Origin: Flavobacteriaceae bacterium
GTDB taxonomy: Bacteria > Bacteroidota > Bacteroidia > Flavobacteriales > Flavobacteriaceae
Direction of reading: 5' to 3'
NCBI GenBank assembly: GCA_002746415.1
Contig: NVXD01000008.1
Span: 1-52,641, forward strand
Length of the DNA: 52,641 nt
The position numbers and the translations under genes are program-made. This document shows positions 8,255 through 15,703 of the stretch, piece by piece (the first letter of the stretch is position 1; the number at the start of each line of letters is the position of its first letter). The notes beneath the pieces are model-generated. The model was not told the DNA's origin and did not search any database. It saw only the letters and a list, made by a program, of their open reading frames with translations.

Positions 8255-9064
8255 TTAGGGTGAATTTGGTTGGGGTTTCGTGGCAGAAGTCATTTTTTTT
8301 ACACCAAGTATTGTTATCAAAATTCCAAAAATAAATAACGCCCAATACATAAAACCATAATGCTGGCTATAGACCCAATCAAAAAAGGGCTCACCATAAA
8401 TAAAACAGAGCAGAGTACACAAATTATACAGAAAATGAAGTGCAATTAGGTAAACTATGTTTTTTGTTTTCAGGTAAATTAGGCAAGCAATAATTCCATA
8501 AATAAAAGTCGGAATTAAGTTTTTAGGTGTCTCAAAATGAATTGCAGAAAAGCATACACTCGAAATTAATATAGCTGCCCAAACCTTATTGTTTTTCAAA
8601 AGTTGATGAAACAAAAATTTTCTAAAAAATAACTCTTCAAAAAGTGGTGCTACTAATAAACTATAAATCCTATAGTAAATCATGGAAGTAGTAAATCCGA
8701 CAAATTCATTTGAATGTAGTTTTATTTCAGCAGTCCTATAATAAGCTACAATTTTATCAAAATCGAACAATGGTTGCTCTGCCAAACCCAATCCAAATAC
8801 TATAAGCAATAAATATGGAAGCAATGAGAAATCTAACTGTTTATAATTGAAAACAGCTTTTAAATTCGGTCTAGGTTTCCAATAGTAATAAAAAACAATT
8901 AAGTAAGAAATTACACTGGTTAGAACAACTCCAAGATAGAAGTGTTCAGAATAATTTTTTCCAATTAGGTCGGTATATATATATAATTCAATGAACCCAA
9001 ATTGAGGAATATAATTAAATATTAGAAGTAATAGGGTTAATAAAAAAGCCTTGTAGATTTTCAA
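8255..9064 (-). CDS. CPBP family intramembrane metalloprotease
   Basis: The 269-residue polytopic membrane protein contains the three CPBP motifs: EExxxR as E-E-L-F-F-R in PLFEELFFRKFLF, FxxxH as FSAIH, and HxxxN as HFLYN. It is longer than the other CPBP protein in the window (2215-2898) and not obviously a recent duplicate. The start appears to be TTG, giving the plausible N-terminus MKIYKAFLLTLLLL; no ATG fits. Roles in this family range from prenyl-protein processing to bacteriocin self-immunity, and none can be assigned here. A GAGCTAACGTT stretch just upstream (about 9089-9099) resembles the cassette-like borders near other genes in this region. Confidence 0.85.
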   Translation of the reverse strand: MKIYKAFLLTLLLLIFNYIPQFGFIELYIYTDLIGKNYSEHFYLGVVLTSVISYLIVFYYYWKPRPNLKAVFNYKQLDFSLLPYLLLIVFGLGLAEQPLFDFDKIVAYYRTAEIKLHSNEFVGFTTSMIYYRIYSLLVAPLFEELFFRKFLFHQLLKNNKVWAAILISSVCFSAIHFETPKNLIPTFIYGIIACLIYLKTKNIVYLIALHFLYNLCTLLCFIYGEPFFDWVYSQHYGFMYWALFIFGILITILGVKKMTSATKPQPNSP

Positions 9065-9114
9065 TGTTATGGTTGTTTTTGGTAATTAGAGCTAACGTTT
9101 TAGTTAGTAGCTGT

Positions 9115-9444
9115 CTACTCCTCAATTTCTTCCACACTTACGACATTGTCATCCGGAATACGGTCTATCATTTTATTATAAGGATCTATGCCTGCTTTTA
9201 CAGGCGCCTTTTAGTGCTATAGGTATAGGTAGAGGTCCCTGCTGCTGCTGGTCCATACTTTTTCTAAGACCAATGGTGCTTTTACCGTCATGCCCTGTGT
9301 GTTCTCCGTATCTTCATCAAACATCCCAATTTCAATATAGTTTGGGGTATTACCAGTAGACAACAATTTCCCATTGCCATCAAAATAATTCTTGGTGCTT
9401 TCAACATTAGGGAGCTTTTTGCCTAAGACTTGCCTCTGCTGCAT
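9115..9444 (-). pseudogene. 3' fragment of an M1 aminopeptidase / ABC permease gene
   Basis: A minus-strand frame from 9444 encodes 75 residues including NYIEIGMFDEDTENTQGMT. After a frameshift near 9215, the next frame encodes APVKAGIDPYNKMIDRIPDD and ends at TAG 9117-9115. Both pieces match, in order, the C-terminal end of the large Bacteroidota fusion of an ABC-2-type permease with an M1 metallopeptidase domain, where a KAGIDPYNKLIDR-like tail is characteristic (recognised from memory). The membrane part and the HExxH zinc site are absent, and some residues are lost at the frameshift. It is a truncated, frameshifted relic downstream of repeat copy E. Confidence 0.6.
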
Positions 9445-9609
9445 AGAGGTTAAAACAATTTTTTAAATTCCTGATGTCCAATTGCATAGGTGTAGTATTT
9501 TAATGGTTGGTTTGCTTCTAAATATACTACTATTTATTGAAATCTTAGATTATGGATGGTTTTTCATATATGCAATGCTCAATAGATTACAAGGTACCTA
9601 ACGCAAATA

Positions 9610-9670
9610 AAATCTAAACTTCGTTTCTGAAACTAGAACTTAAAATAGGAGTGAAGAATCAGCAAATTGA
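9610..9670 (-). repeat. Dispersed repeat, copy E (divergent)
   Basis: The minus strand reads TTTGCTGATTCTTCACTCC then TATTTTAAGTTCTAGTTTC, aligning with the second half of copy A (TTGCTGATACTTCCCCCTG and TTATAAATTCTAATTTTAT). GCGTTAGG follows about 30 bases on. The TTTGCTATC half is degraded. It lies between a lipoprotein gene and the M1 peptidase relic. Confidence 0.4.
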
Positions 9671-9684
9671 AAGGAAACCCCATC

Positions 9685-10200
9685 TTATTCCCAGAAAAAA
9701 ATGCTCTTAATATGTATTCCTACGAAACAATCATCCGAACAACCATTTTCCACATAACCACAGCTAGAAATTAGACCATTGTGGTTCGTTTCCAAATAGG
9801 TTTTGGCATTCTTTCTGTTGATGAGCCATTCTTGTGCTGCTATTTCATACACCTGATCTAAGGTTAGGGGAGCGGCTCCGTTTTCATATGTCCCAATCTC
9901 ATTCTCAGATTTGGTCCATTGAAGTACCGTGTCTGGAAAGTCGGCTGGAAGTTGCACATATTCAAATTCTCGTTTTACTATAATGCCATTTTGTACTGTA
10001 ATAGTGGTCTCCCAGCTAAAGCCTACCCAAGAAGAATAGGTCACAGTATATTCATACGTATTCTGGTTTAATGCTTTTAAATCTAGCCAGGTTTGTAAGC
10101 TAAGATCATATTCATTTTGATGGTCTAAGTCGTTCTTATCACAAGAAGAGAGGCATAATACTAGACATAGTATAACACGATATATGGTTCCTTTGGTCAT
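9685..10200 (-). CDS. Small lipoprotein of unknown function
   Basis: The 171-residue protein starts with a lipoprotein signal peptide; the lipobox LSSC places the lipidated cysteine at residue 20. The following charged segment (DKNDLDHQ) is a typical linker. The mature part has a W-x-x-L-K-A-L-N-Q-N-T-Y-E-Y-T-V-T-Y pattern reminiscent of DUF6174 proteins, and four more cysteines near the C-terminus (CGYVENGCSDDC) that could form disulfides. Location is the periplasmic face of the inner or outer membrane. The ATG start is well defined by the signal peptide. No operon partner is close. The role is unknown. Confidence 0.75.
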   Translation of the reverse strand: MTKGTIYRVILCLVLCLSSCDKNDLDHQNEYDLSLQTWLDLKALNQNTYEYTVTYSSWVGFSWETTITVQNGIIVKREFEYVQLPADFPDTVLQWTKSENEIGTYENGAAPLTLDQVYEIAAQEWLINRKNAKTYLETNHNGLISSCGYVENGCSDDCFVGIHIKSIFFWE

Positions 10201-10367
10201 CCCAAGCTTTCTTTTTAAGATGGTGATTTTTGCAATGCGTTGCGTTGTAAGTAAAAGAAGGTCACTGTATTAGTTGCAATTTAGTCGTAATAGGCCTTGT
10301 AAGCAATATATTAAAGTGACAGTTTCTAAAACTATTATTTCATGCTTGCAATTTAGGGATAAATAAA

Positions 10368-10398
10368 ATTGCGGTTTGGAGCTAGCCCAAACCGCAAT
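10368..10398 (-). terminator. Intrinsic terminator of the DUF1330 gene
   Basis: ATTGCGGTTTGG (10368-10379) and CCAAACCGCAAT (10387-10398) form a perfect 12-bp GC-rich stem with a 7-base loop. On the minus strand it is followed by TTTATTT and lies about 60 bases beyond the stop codon at 10457. Confidence 0.75.
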
Positions 10399-10456
10399 AG
10401 TTTTGATACCGGTTGACTTTAATCTTATGATTTCATCACCGCTACTGAAGCAATCT

Positions 10457-11224
10457 TTAGTGAGCTGGCAATTGTAAATGTGTATAAAATGATTCCTCTT
10501 TATGAGATGATTTCTTATTCATTCTATACATTTCTGCAGCAGCCTTGTTAGGCCATTCTATCAGTACAATTTGAGATGGAGGCATTCCATTATGCAAATC
10601 TTCATAGGAAAGTACTGGGAAATTAAAAATAATTTTTCCATCATATTTTTTAATTATTGAGTGCATTTTTTTTTCACCCATACCAGCATCACTCCAAATG
10701 GTTTGTACCTCGTACACTTTACCTTCTTTCAGTGTGAATTCAAAATCCTTAGTTACATTACAAGCACTTTGCTTTAATTCATCCCAAATCTTCATTCTCA
10801 TTGGGGTTAATTCTGAATTGGGTAGTTCTTTTAAGAAGGAACTGACAGCCTTGGTATTTGGCCAAGAATATAGCCCAACAAAATTGTTGGGTTTGTAGCT
10901 TCCTGCAACAATTTTATCAATAGGTAATGACGATAAAGGTTTAAACCCGTTTTTTTGAGCAATTGGAAAAACTTTTTCAAAATAAGCATTCATTAAATCT
11001 TGAGCACCTGGTTTTGTAATGGAAGAAATCACTAAAAATAGTTCCCCTTTCTTTAACTTGATGGTTTGACCTTTTGTCATTTCATTAGACATCGTTTCTT
11101 TTTTTTGGTCCATGTTTTCTTGTTTCATTTGATGGTTCATAGCCATTTGGTTTTGTGATTTTACAGAGTATGCTGTAAGCATTACTAATGCAAGAACGGG
11201 CACTGATAATTTTAATTTTTTCAT
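10457..11224 (-). CDS. Exported protein with two DUF1330-like dimeric alpha-beta barrel domains
   Basis: The 255-residue protein has a signal peptide (about 1-23) and a Met/Gln/Lys-rich linker (MNHQMKQENMDQKKETM). Two related ferredoxin-like domains follow: about residues 55-145 with NFVGLYSWPNTKAVSSFL, and about 160-250 with SQIVLIEWPNKAAAEMY. The pattern is that of DUF1330 (dimeric alpha-beta barrel), here fused in tandem and exported, which is uncommon since most members are single cytoplasmic domains. No catalytic residues are known. It lies just downstream of the TPR-LytTR regulator gene on the same strand (about 120 bases) and may be controlled by it. Confidence 0.7.
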   Translation of the reverse strand: MKKLKLSVPVLALVMLTAYSVKSQNQMAMNHQMKQENMDQKKETMSNEMTKGQTIKLKKGELFLVISSITKPGAQDLMNAYFEKVFPIAQKNGFKPLSSLPIDKIVAGSYKPNNFVGLYSWPNTKAVSSFLKELPNSELTPMRMKIWDELKQSACNVTKDFEFTLKEGKVYEVQTIWSDAGMGEKKMHSIIKKYDGKIIFNFPVLSYEDLHNGMPPSQIVLIEWPNKAAAEMYRMNKKSSHKEESFYTHLQLPAH

Positions 11225-11347
11225 TCTTTTATTTCTTTAATAATTTATACCAGCAAACCTCCGATTATACAATCAGGCACAAAAAAATATGCTCTAGTAA
11301 GGAATAAAATGTTGTGAATGGGAAGGATAAGATGTTACAGAAACGGC

Positions 11348-13093
11348 TTATTTAATTTTCAGATATTCATGAATAAAAGGGGCTTGAGATCTGGAAATTG
11401 GAATTTCAAAAGCATGCCCTGGAAGTGTGAGTTTCATGTTTTTTCTATTTCCACTTATCTGAAAAGGTAAAAGTGTATTGATGGCAAAAGAGTTATGGCA
11501 TCTATATAAATTAGGATTGATGACTTGATCCACAATTTTTGTCAGAGATACTCGTAACATTTTCTCTTTCATTTCCCCGCCATTTGTCCACACTATTTTG
11601 GAATATACCCCCTGCGTTTCTATATAAAGTAGGTCTGTTATACCAATGGCTAATTTTTCTTTAGTAGACGAGTTTATGACCATAATATCTTCTTTGTCTT
11701 CAGGTATTACATCAGACAATGTAGGTGGATTTAAGAGTTTTAATCTTTTCTTGTATTTGTAGAATTTTCTGCTATTTCTAAAAGAAAGCCATGCAGGATG
11801 TGTTAACGCCATGATAAAGCCAATTTTTTCTTGATAGAGTAATTCAAAATACTTGCTTCCTTTGTCCATATTCCCAAGTGCTAAATGAGCAATTGATGCT
11901 TCCCTATAGTAGGTTTTTACGGTGTCATTTTTCATCTTGACTTCTAATTCCTTCATCCAAAAGGCAACTTTATTTTGCAGGCCCATTTTATGGTATAAAA
12001 CGACCTGAGCTGCTGGTGAATGGATAATACTTGATGGTTTTTTTTCGATTAACTCTTCTGCTAATGAATACTTCTCTGTGAGTACATACACCCAAAATAG
12101 GGCATCCACCGTTGCATCAGATTGTGGAGCAAAAACCAGTGTCTTTTTTAATTGTTTTTCGGCAGCCTCAAATTTTCCATCTAAGGATAATGCAAAACCG
12201 TAGGTACTATTTATTTGCACGTTGAATGGATCATACATCAAGGCAAACTCTAGCTTCTCAATTGCCTTTTTATATGCACCAATAGCAAGCAGGTAAAAAG
12301 CGTAATAATAGTTGGCTTCTGGTGAGAATTTATGAATCGAGAATGCCCTTTGGAAAGAATAAAATGCACCTAAAATGTCAAGGTCATTGACCAACTTTAT
12401 TAACCCAAGTGAAAGATGTGTTTCCAATAATAAGGGATTTAAGGCTATGGCCTTTAACGCGTTTGATTTTGCGTAGTTATAGTTCTTTTGAATTGCGCCT
12501 TTTTGAATTCCTGCTAATAACGACCAACAGTTTGAGAGTCTGGCATACCCCAGCGCAAAATTGGGTGCAATTGCTATCGCTTTATTAAAAAGTGAAATGG
12601 CTTGAAGGATATTTTTTTCATCCCACAAGTTCCAGTGATAAATTCCCTTTAAATAAAAATTATATGCTTCTGAAACGACCTGCGGTTTGGGCTCCGTATT
12701 CTTCATTTCTACTTTAACATGCTCAACAATTTTAAAGGATATTTGGTCAATTAATTCAAATAAATTATTAGCACTTTCTTCTAGTTTAATGGAGGACAAG
12801 CAACTATTGTCTGCACCATTAATAAGTTGAATTGTTGTACGTATTTGTCCATCCAATTTCAAGATGGACCCTTTTAATAGAATGGTGGAATTCGGTATTT
12901 TAAAGTCACTATTTTTAGTCTTGTAGCCCGAAGAATTAAAGGAGGTGACTCTTAAAGCTTTAAAATTTGATAATAGATGTGTGATTTCTATAGGTATCGC
13001 GGAGCATAAATAAGCATCAACCTTGTGATTGGATATATTTTCAAAAGGAAATACTACTATATTTTGGATTAAACTCAAATCACTGTCATTCAT
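11348..13093 (-). CDS. TPR-repeat transcriptional regulator with C-terminal LytTR DNA-binding domain
   Basis: From the ATG at 13093 the protein has 581 residues; a GTG 33 bases upstream would add an unconvincing tail. Residues about 8-135 resemble the FlgO/TolB-N-like module (IVVFPFENISNHKVDAYL) seen in adenylate-cyclase-type regulators. Then come several tetratricopeptide repeats (about 145-440), rich in A-x-G-Y-A-R-L and P-x-A-x-Y-Y-A patterns. The last 100 residues form a LytTR DNA-binding domain (LLYIETQGVYSKIVWTNGG ... LYRCHNSFAINT). No receiver domain or membrane segment is seen, so the signal is probably sensed through the TPR part. The DUF1330 gene downstream is the nearest candidate target. 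Repeat copy C lies directly upstream. Confidence 0.8.
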   Translation of the reverse strand: MNDSDLSLIQNIVVFPFENISNHKVDAYLCSAIPIEITHLLSNFKALRVTSFNSSGYKTKNSDFKIPNSTILLKGSILKLDGQIRTTIQLINGADNSCLSSIKLEESANNLFELIDQISFKIVEHVKVEMKNTEPKPQVVSEAYNFYLKGIYHWNLWDEKNILQAISLFNKAIAIAPNFALGYARLSNCWSLLAGIQKGAIQKNYNYAKSNALKAIALNPLLLETHLSLGLIKLVNDLDILGAFYSFQRAFSIHKFSPEANYYYAFYLLAIGAYKKAIEKLEFALMYDPFNVQINSTYGFALSLDGKFEAAEKQLKKTLVFAPQSDATVDALFWVYVLTEKYSLAEELIEKKPSSIIHSPAAQVVLYHKMGLQNKVAFWMKELEVKMKNDTVKTYYREASIAHLALGNMDKGSKYFELLYQEKIGFIMALTHPAWLSFRNSRKFYKYKKRLKLLNPPTLSDVIPEDKEDIMVINSSTKEKLAIGITDLLYIETQGVYSKIVWTNGGEMKEKMLRVSLTKIVDQVINPNLYRCHNSFAINTLLPFQISGNRKNMKLTLPGHAFEIPISRSQAPFIHEYLKIK

Positions 13094-13143
13094 TTCCTGT
13101 GGCGGCCAACACACGAATATTATCACTAGTTACGTTGCTCCTA

Positions 13144-13235
13144 TCAAATTATGGATAATAAAAGTAGGAGTAACAGCAAGATAGCAAAAAAGAGTGCCCA
13201 ACCCTTTTTGAAATTCATAATAGTAATAACATTAT
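13144..13235 (-). repeat. Dispersed repeat, copy C, with 24-residue micro-ORF
   Basis: The minus strand carries TTTTTTGCTATCTTGCTGTT. An ATG at 13218-13216 opens a 24-codon frame (MNFKKGWALFFAI, then a run of eight leucines, then SII) ending in TGA at 13146-13144. The N-terminal pattern M-[DN]-F-x-K-K and the FFx[IM]LL segment are shared with copy B. It lies between the acylase and regulator genes. Confidence 0.6.
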
Positions 13236-13262
13236 GTTGCTTATAAGATTTTATCGTGGACT

Positions 13263-15353
13263 TTAAAACCCATTTTCAGTAAACGTTTCTATTTTTACTG
13301 TATGGGCCTTAACGTCCTCTTTTGTGAACCAAGCATCACGTAGTTCTTTTTTAGAGAACAATTCTAATTGATCACCAAAATGAGGGGAATCTTTTTGCGT
13401 TGCGTTACCATAACTCAGTAAAACCTTAGCTTTCACTTGATCACCAAATTCAATGACACCCACCCAAGAATCTCCTCCACCAACGTACATGTTGTTGTCA
13501 TCAGCACCACCTGGCCAAGCAACACGGAAGACACCCATGGATCCATCAATACCATTAGCTGGTAAATTCTTACCATTATAGTTGATCCTATAATAATCAC
13601 CCCAAGGAGTCTCTAAACTGCCAAATTTGGCTTCCATCTCATGGGCTGCTTTTTCTAATAGTTGCACCGCTCGTTTGGGGTCTGAGAAACCGTCAGGCGT
13701 GGTATTCGGTTTGTCTATACTCCACTGTTCAGCATAGTTAGCGGTATTCCTGCTATTAAATTTTCTTGCCCAATAATAAAATAAGAGCATTCCCTTACTA
13801 TCTGCATTGGCTTCACGATCCCAATTTTCTAATACTAGTTTGGCCTCCTTTGCTTTTTCTGAATCGGAAGCATCTACAGCTGCGAACAAATCATCTAAAA
13901 TTCTATCTGCAAATTCTAAGCGTGTGGAGAGTTTGTAAGCTACTAATTCATCAAATGTAATGGAGTTGTCTTCTATTAACATTCTTGCAGAACGTTGTGG
14001 TCTAAATGCCATACTTTGAGGAGCCATATAGCCAGGATAATTATCAGGATTCAAGGTCATGGGTATGGTACTTGTCCATGGTGGGTCGTTGGCATTTTGA
14101 AGCCACCCATTTTCGGGATTTTTTACTTTAGGCAAATCGGCATAATCGTGAACTTCTGTCCATACATCAGCAGATTTTCCACCAGGAATGATACGGTCCC
14201 AATAGGCCCAGGTATCTTCCGTTCGTTTTGGTACCAAACCATTGAATAGATAGAAGATTTCTCCTGCTTTATCAGCATACATGACATTCCAAAATGGAAT
14301 TTGTGCCATTTTCAAGGCAGTTTCAAACTCATCAAAACTACTACTATTGATCATTCTCCACCATTGTAAAACCATGTCGGGCCTATCTAAGCCCACCATG
14401 CGTAAAGCCAATGCCTTATCTTCTTTTTGACTTACGACAGGTCCATGAACAGTTTTAAGCAGGGGTATTTCTTGTTCCACTAAAGAACCGTCTTCTTGTT
14501 TTATTTTGATTGTTTTTTTAGAACGTTCAAAAGCCTTCACCTCACCGTCTAACAAGTAACCATCTTCTTTTAATTCCAATTCATAGGTATCTGCATTATC
14601 AATGGTGTTGTCTGTATGACTCCACCCTAAATGTTCATTAAAACCAATAGCAATTCCTGGGAGCCCTACTAAGGTGCTGCCATACATGTTTTTACCATTT
14701 AGATTGAGGTGCGATTCAAAAAAGAGAAACTCTCGCCACCATGGTAAATGTGGATTTTGTACCAACATGGCATTTCCGGAGGCAGATCGTTTTGGAGCAA
14801 TAGCATAGGTATTACTGCCCATGTCTGGCCATTGTTGTACACGGCCCAAATCGTTGCCTCCAATAAAGCGTGTGAAGACCACATACATCACATGCATGTT
14901 TACATCGGTGGTCGTTAAGGGTAAAACTACTCTGTTTTGTTCAGCTATGGCTTCAGGATGCGCTTCTGCATAGGCATTTAAGCCTTCAACAAAAGACTTG
15001 AAAATTATCTTTGATTCTGAATCTTGTTCGGTTTCCCAAGTATTTGCTAAGTCCTCAAACCCTAGCGTATGGATGAGCATATCGTTTTGAAGTTTAGCTT
15101 TACCCCAATATTCAGCCCCTTTCCCTCTAGAACTGCCATATAGCTCCAAGATCATATTGGCATGATTGTGCATTTGCGCCCAACCCTGAGCATAAAATAA
15201 TTCTTCAATATTGTCTGCAGTAATATGTGGTACCCCCCAAGAATCCCATGCAATTTGCGTTGCTGTTTTTTCTGTTTGTGAACAGGAAATGTTTAAAAAG
15301 GAAAGGGTGATACATACAATAATTTGGTAAATTTTTATGCTTTTTTTGCTCAT
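13263..15353 (-). CDS. Penicillin acylase family protein (S45 Ntn hydrolase), lipoprotein
   Basis: The ATG at 15353 gives a 696-residue protein with a lipoprotein signal ending in LNISC (Cys24). A longer GTG-started frame (from 15422) only adds sequence read from repeat copy D. The S45 layout is clear: an alpha-chain region containing WDSWGVPHI and YAQGWAQMHNHANM, then the autocleavage site G-S-N with the nucleophile serine at residue 180 (DMGSNTYAIAP), then the beta chain with LLVQNPHLPWW-like and GFNEHLGWSHT segments. These enzymes hydrolyse amides such as acyl-homoserine lactones, beta-lactam side chains or N-acyl amino acids after self-processing. Substrate is unknown. The lipid anchor suggests action in the periplasm or at the cell surface. 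Confidence 0.87.
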   Translation of the reverse strand: MSKKSIKIYQIIVCITLSFLNISCSQTEKTATQIAWDSWGVPHITADNIEELFYAQGWAQMHNHANMILELYGSSRGKGAEYWGKAKLQNDMLIHTLGFEDLANTWETEQDSESKIIFKSFVEGLNAYAEAHPEAIAEQNRVVLPLTTTDVNMHVMYVVFTRFIGGNDLGRVQQWPDMGSNTYAIAPKRSASGNAMLVQNPHLPWWREFLFFESHLNLNGKNMYGSTLVGLPGIAIGFNEHLGWSHTDNTIDNADTYELELKEDGYLLDGEVKAFERSKKTIKIKQEDGSLVEQEIPLLKTVHGPVVSQKEDKALALRMVGLDRPDMVLQWWRMINSSSFDEFETALKMAQIPFWNVMYADKAGEIFYLFNGLVPKRTEDTWAYWDRIIPGGKSADVWTEVHDYADLPKVKNPENGWLQNANDPPWTSTIPMTLNPDNYPGYMAPQSMAFRPQRSARMLIEDNSITFDELVAYKLSTRLEFADRILDDLFAAVDASDSEKAKEAKLVLENWDREANADSKGMLLFYYWARKFNSRNTANYAEQWSIDKPNTTPDGFSDPKRAVQLLEKAAHEMEAKFGSLETPWGDYYRINYNGKNLPANGIDGSMGVFRVAWPGGADDNNMYVGGGDSWVGVIEFGDQVKAKVLLSYGNATQKDSPHFGDQLELFSKKELRDAWFTKEDVKAHTVKIETFTENGF

Positions 15354-15363
15354 GTTGTAAGGA

Positions 15364-15699
15364 TTAGCGTTGAAGTATAATAAATGGATTATCAGCAAGA
15401 TAGCAAAAACAAAACTGTCCACAATGGGCTGTACATGTATGAAGAGAATCCATCTCCATGCGAATTAAGACGAACGAACCCTGGGGTTCTTTTGTTGTTA
15501 TCTTCTGATTACAGTGTTTAAATATACATCTTCTTTTAACCCAGTTTTTTTCCATTAGGCACCCTGCACATTCAACCGTCATGTGATAACGTTCAGTCCA
15601 GTATTCAAGACACCACACCCATTTCTCTGTTCCAACAAGGCCGTTCATTCTTTCTTTGTAAAAAATAAACGTCATCAAACATAAAACAATAGTACTCAT
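15364..15699 (-). CDS. Uncertain cysteine-rich small ORF
   Basis: A 111-codon frame begins with a hydrophobic segment (TIVLCLMTFIFY) and contains several cysteines (VECAGC, RRCIFKHC, CTAHC). Its last 16 codons are read from repeat copy D, so any original C-terminus is lost. Its 5' end runs antisense to the start region of the outer membrane protein gene at 15704. It could be a small metal-binding or redox protein, a truncated relic, or a chance frame. No family was recognised. The stretch 15354-15703 has no better coding candidate. Confidence 0.25.
   Translation of the reverse strand: MSTIVLCLMTFIFYKERMNGLVGTEKWVWCLEYWTERYHMTVECAGCLMEKNWVKRRCIFKHCNQKITTKEPQGSFVLIRMEMDSLHTCTAHCGQFCFCYLADNPFIILQR
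15370..15410 (-). repeat. Dispersed repeat, copy D
   Basis: The minus strand reads TTTTTGCTATCTTGCTGATA followed by ATCCATTTATTATACTTCAACGC in two pieces, matching the core of copies A and C. It lies about 40 bases upstream of the acylase start codon and within the leader of that gene. Confidence 0.6.
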
Positions 15700-15703
15700 C
15701 CAT

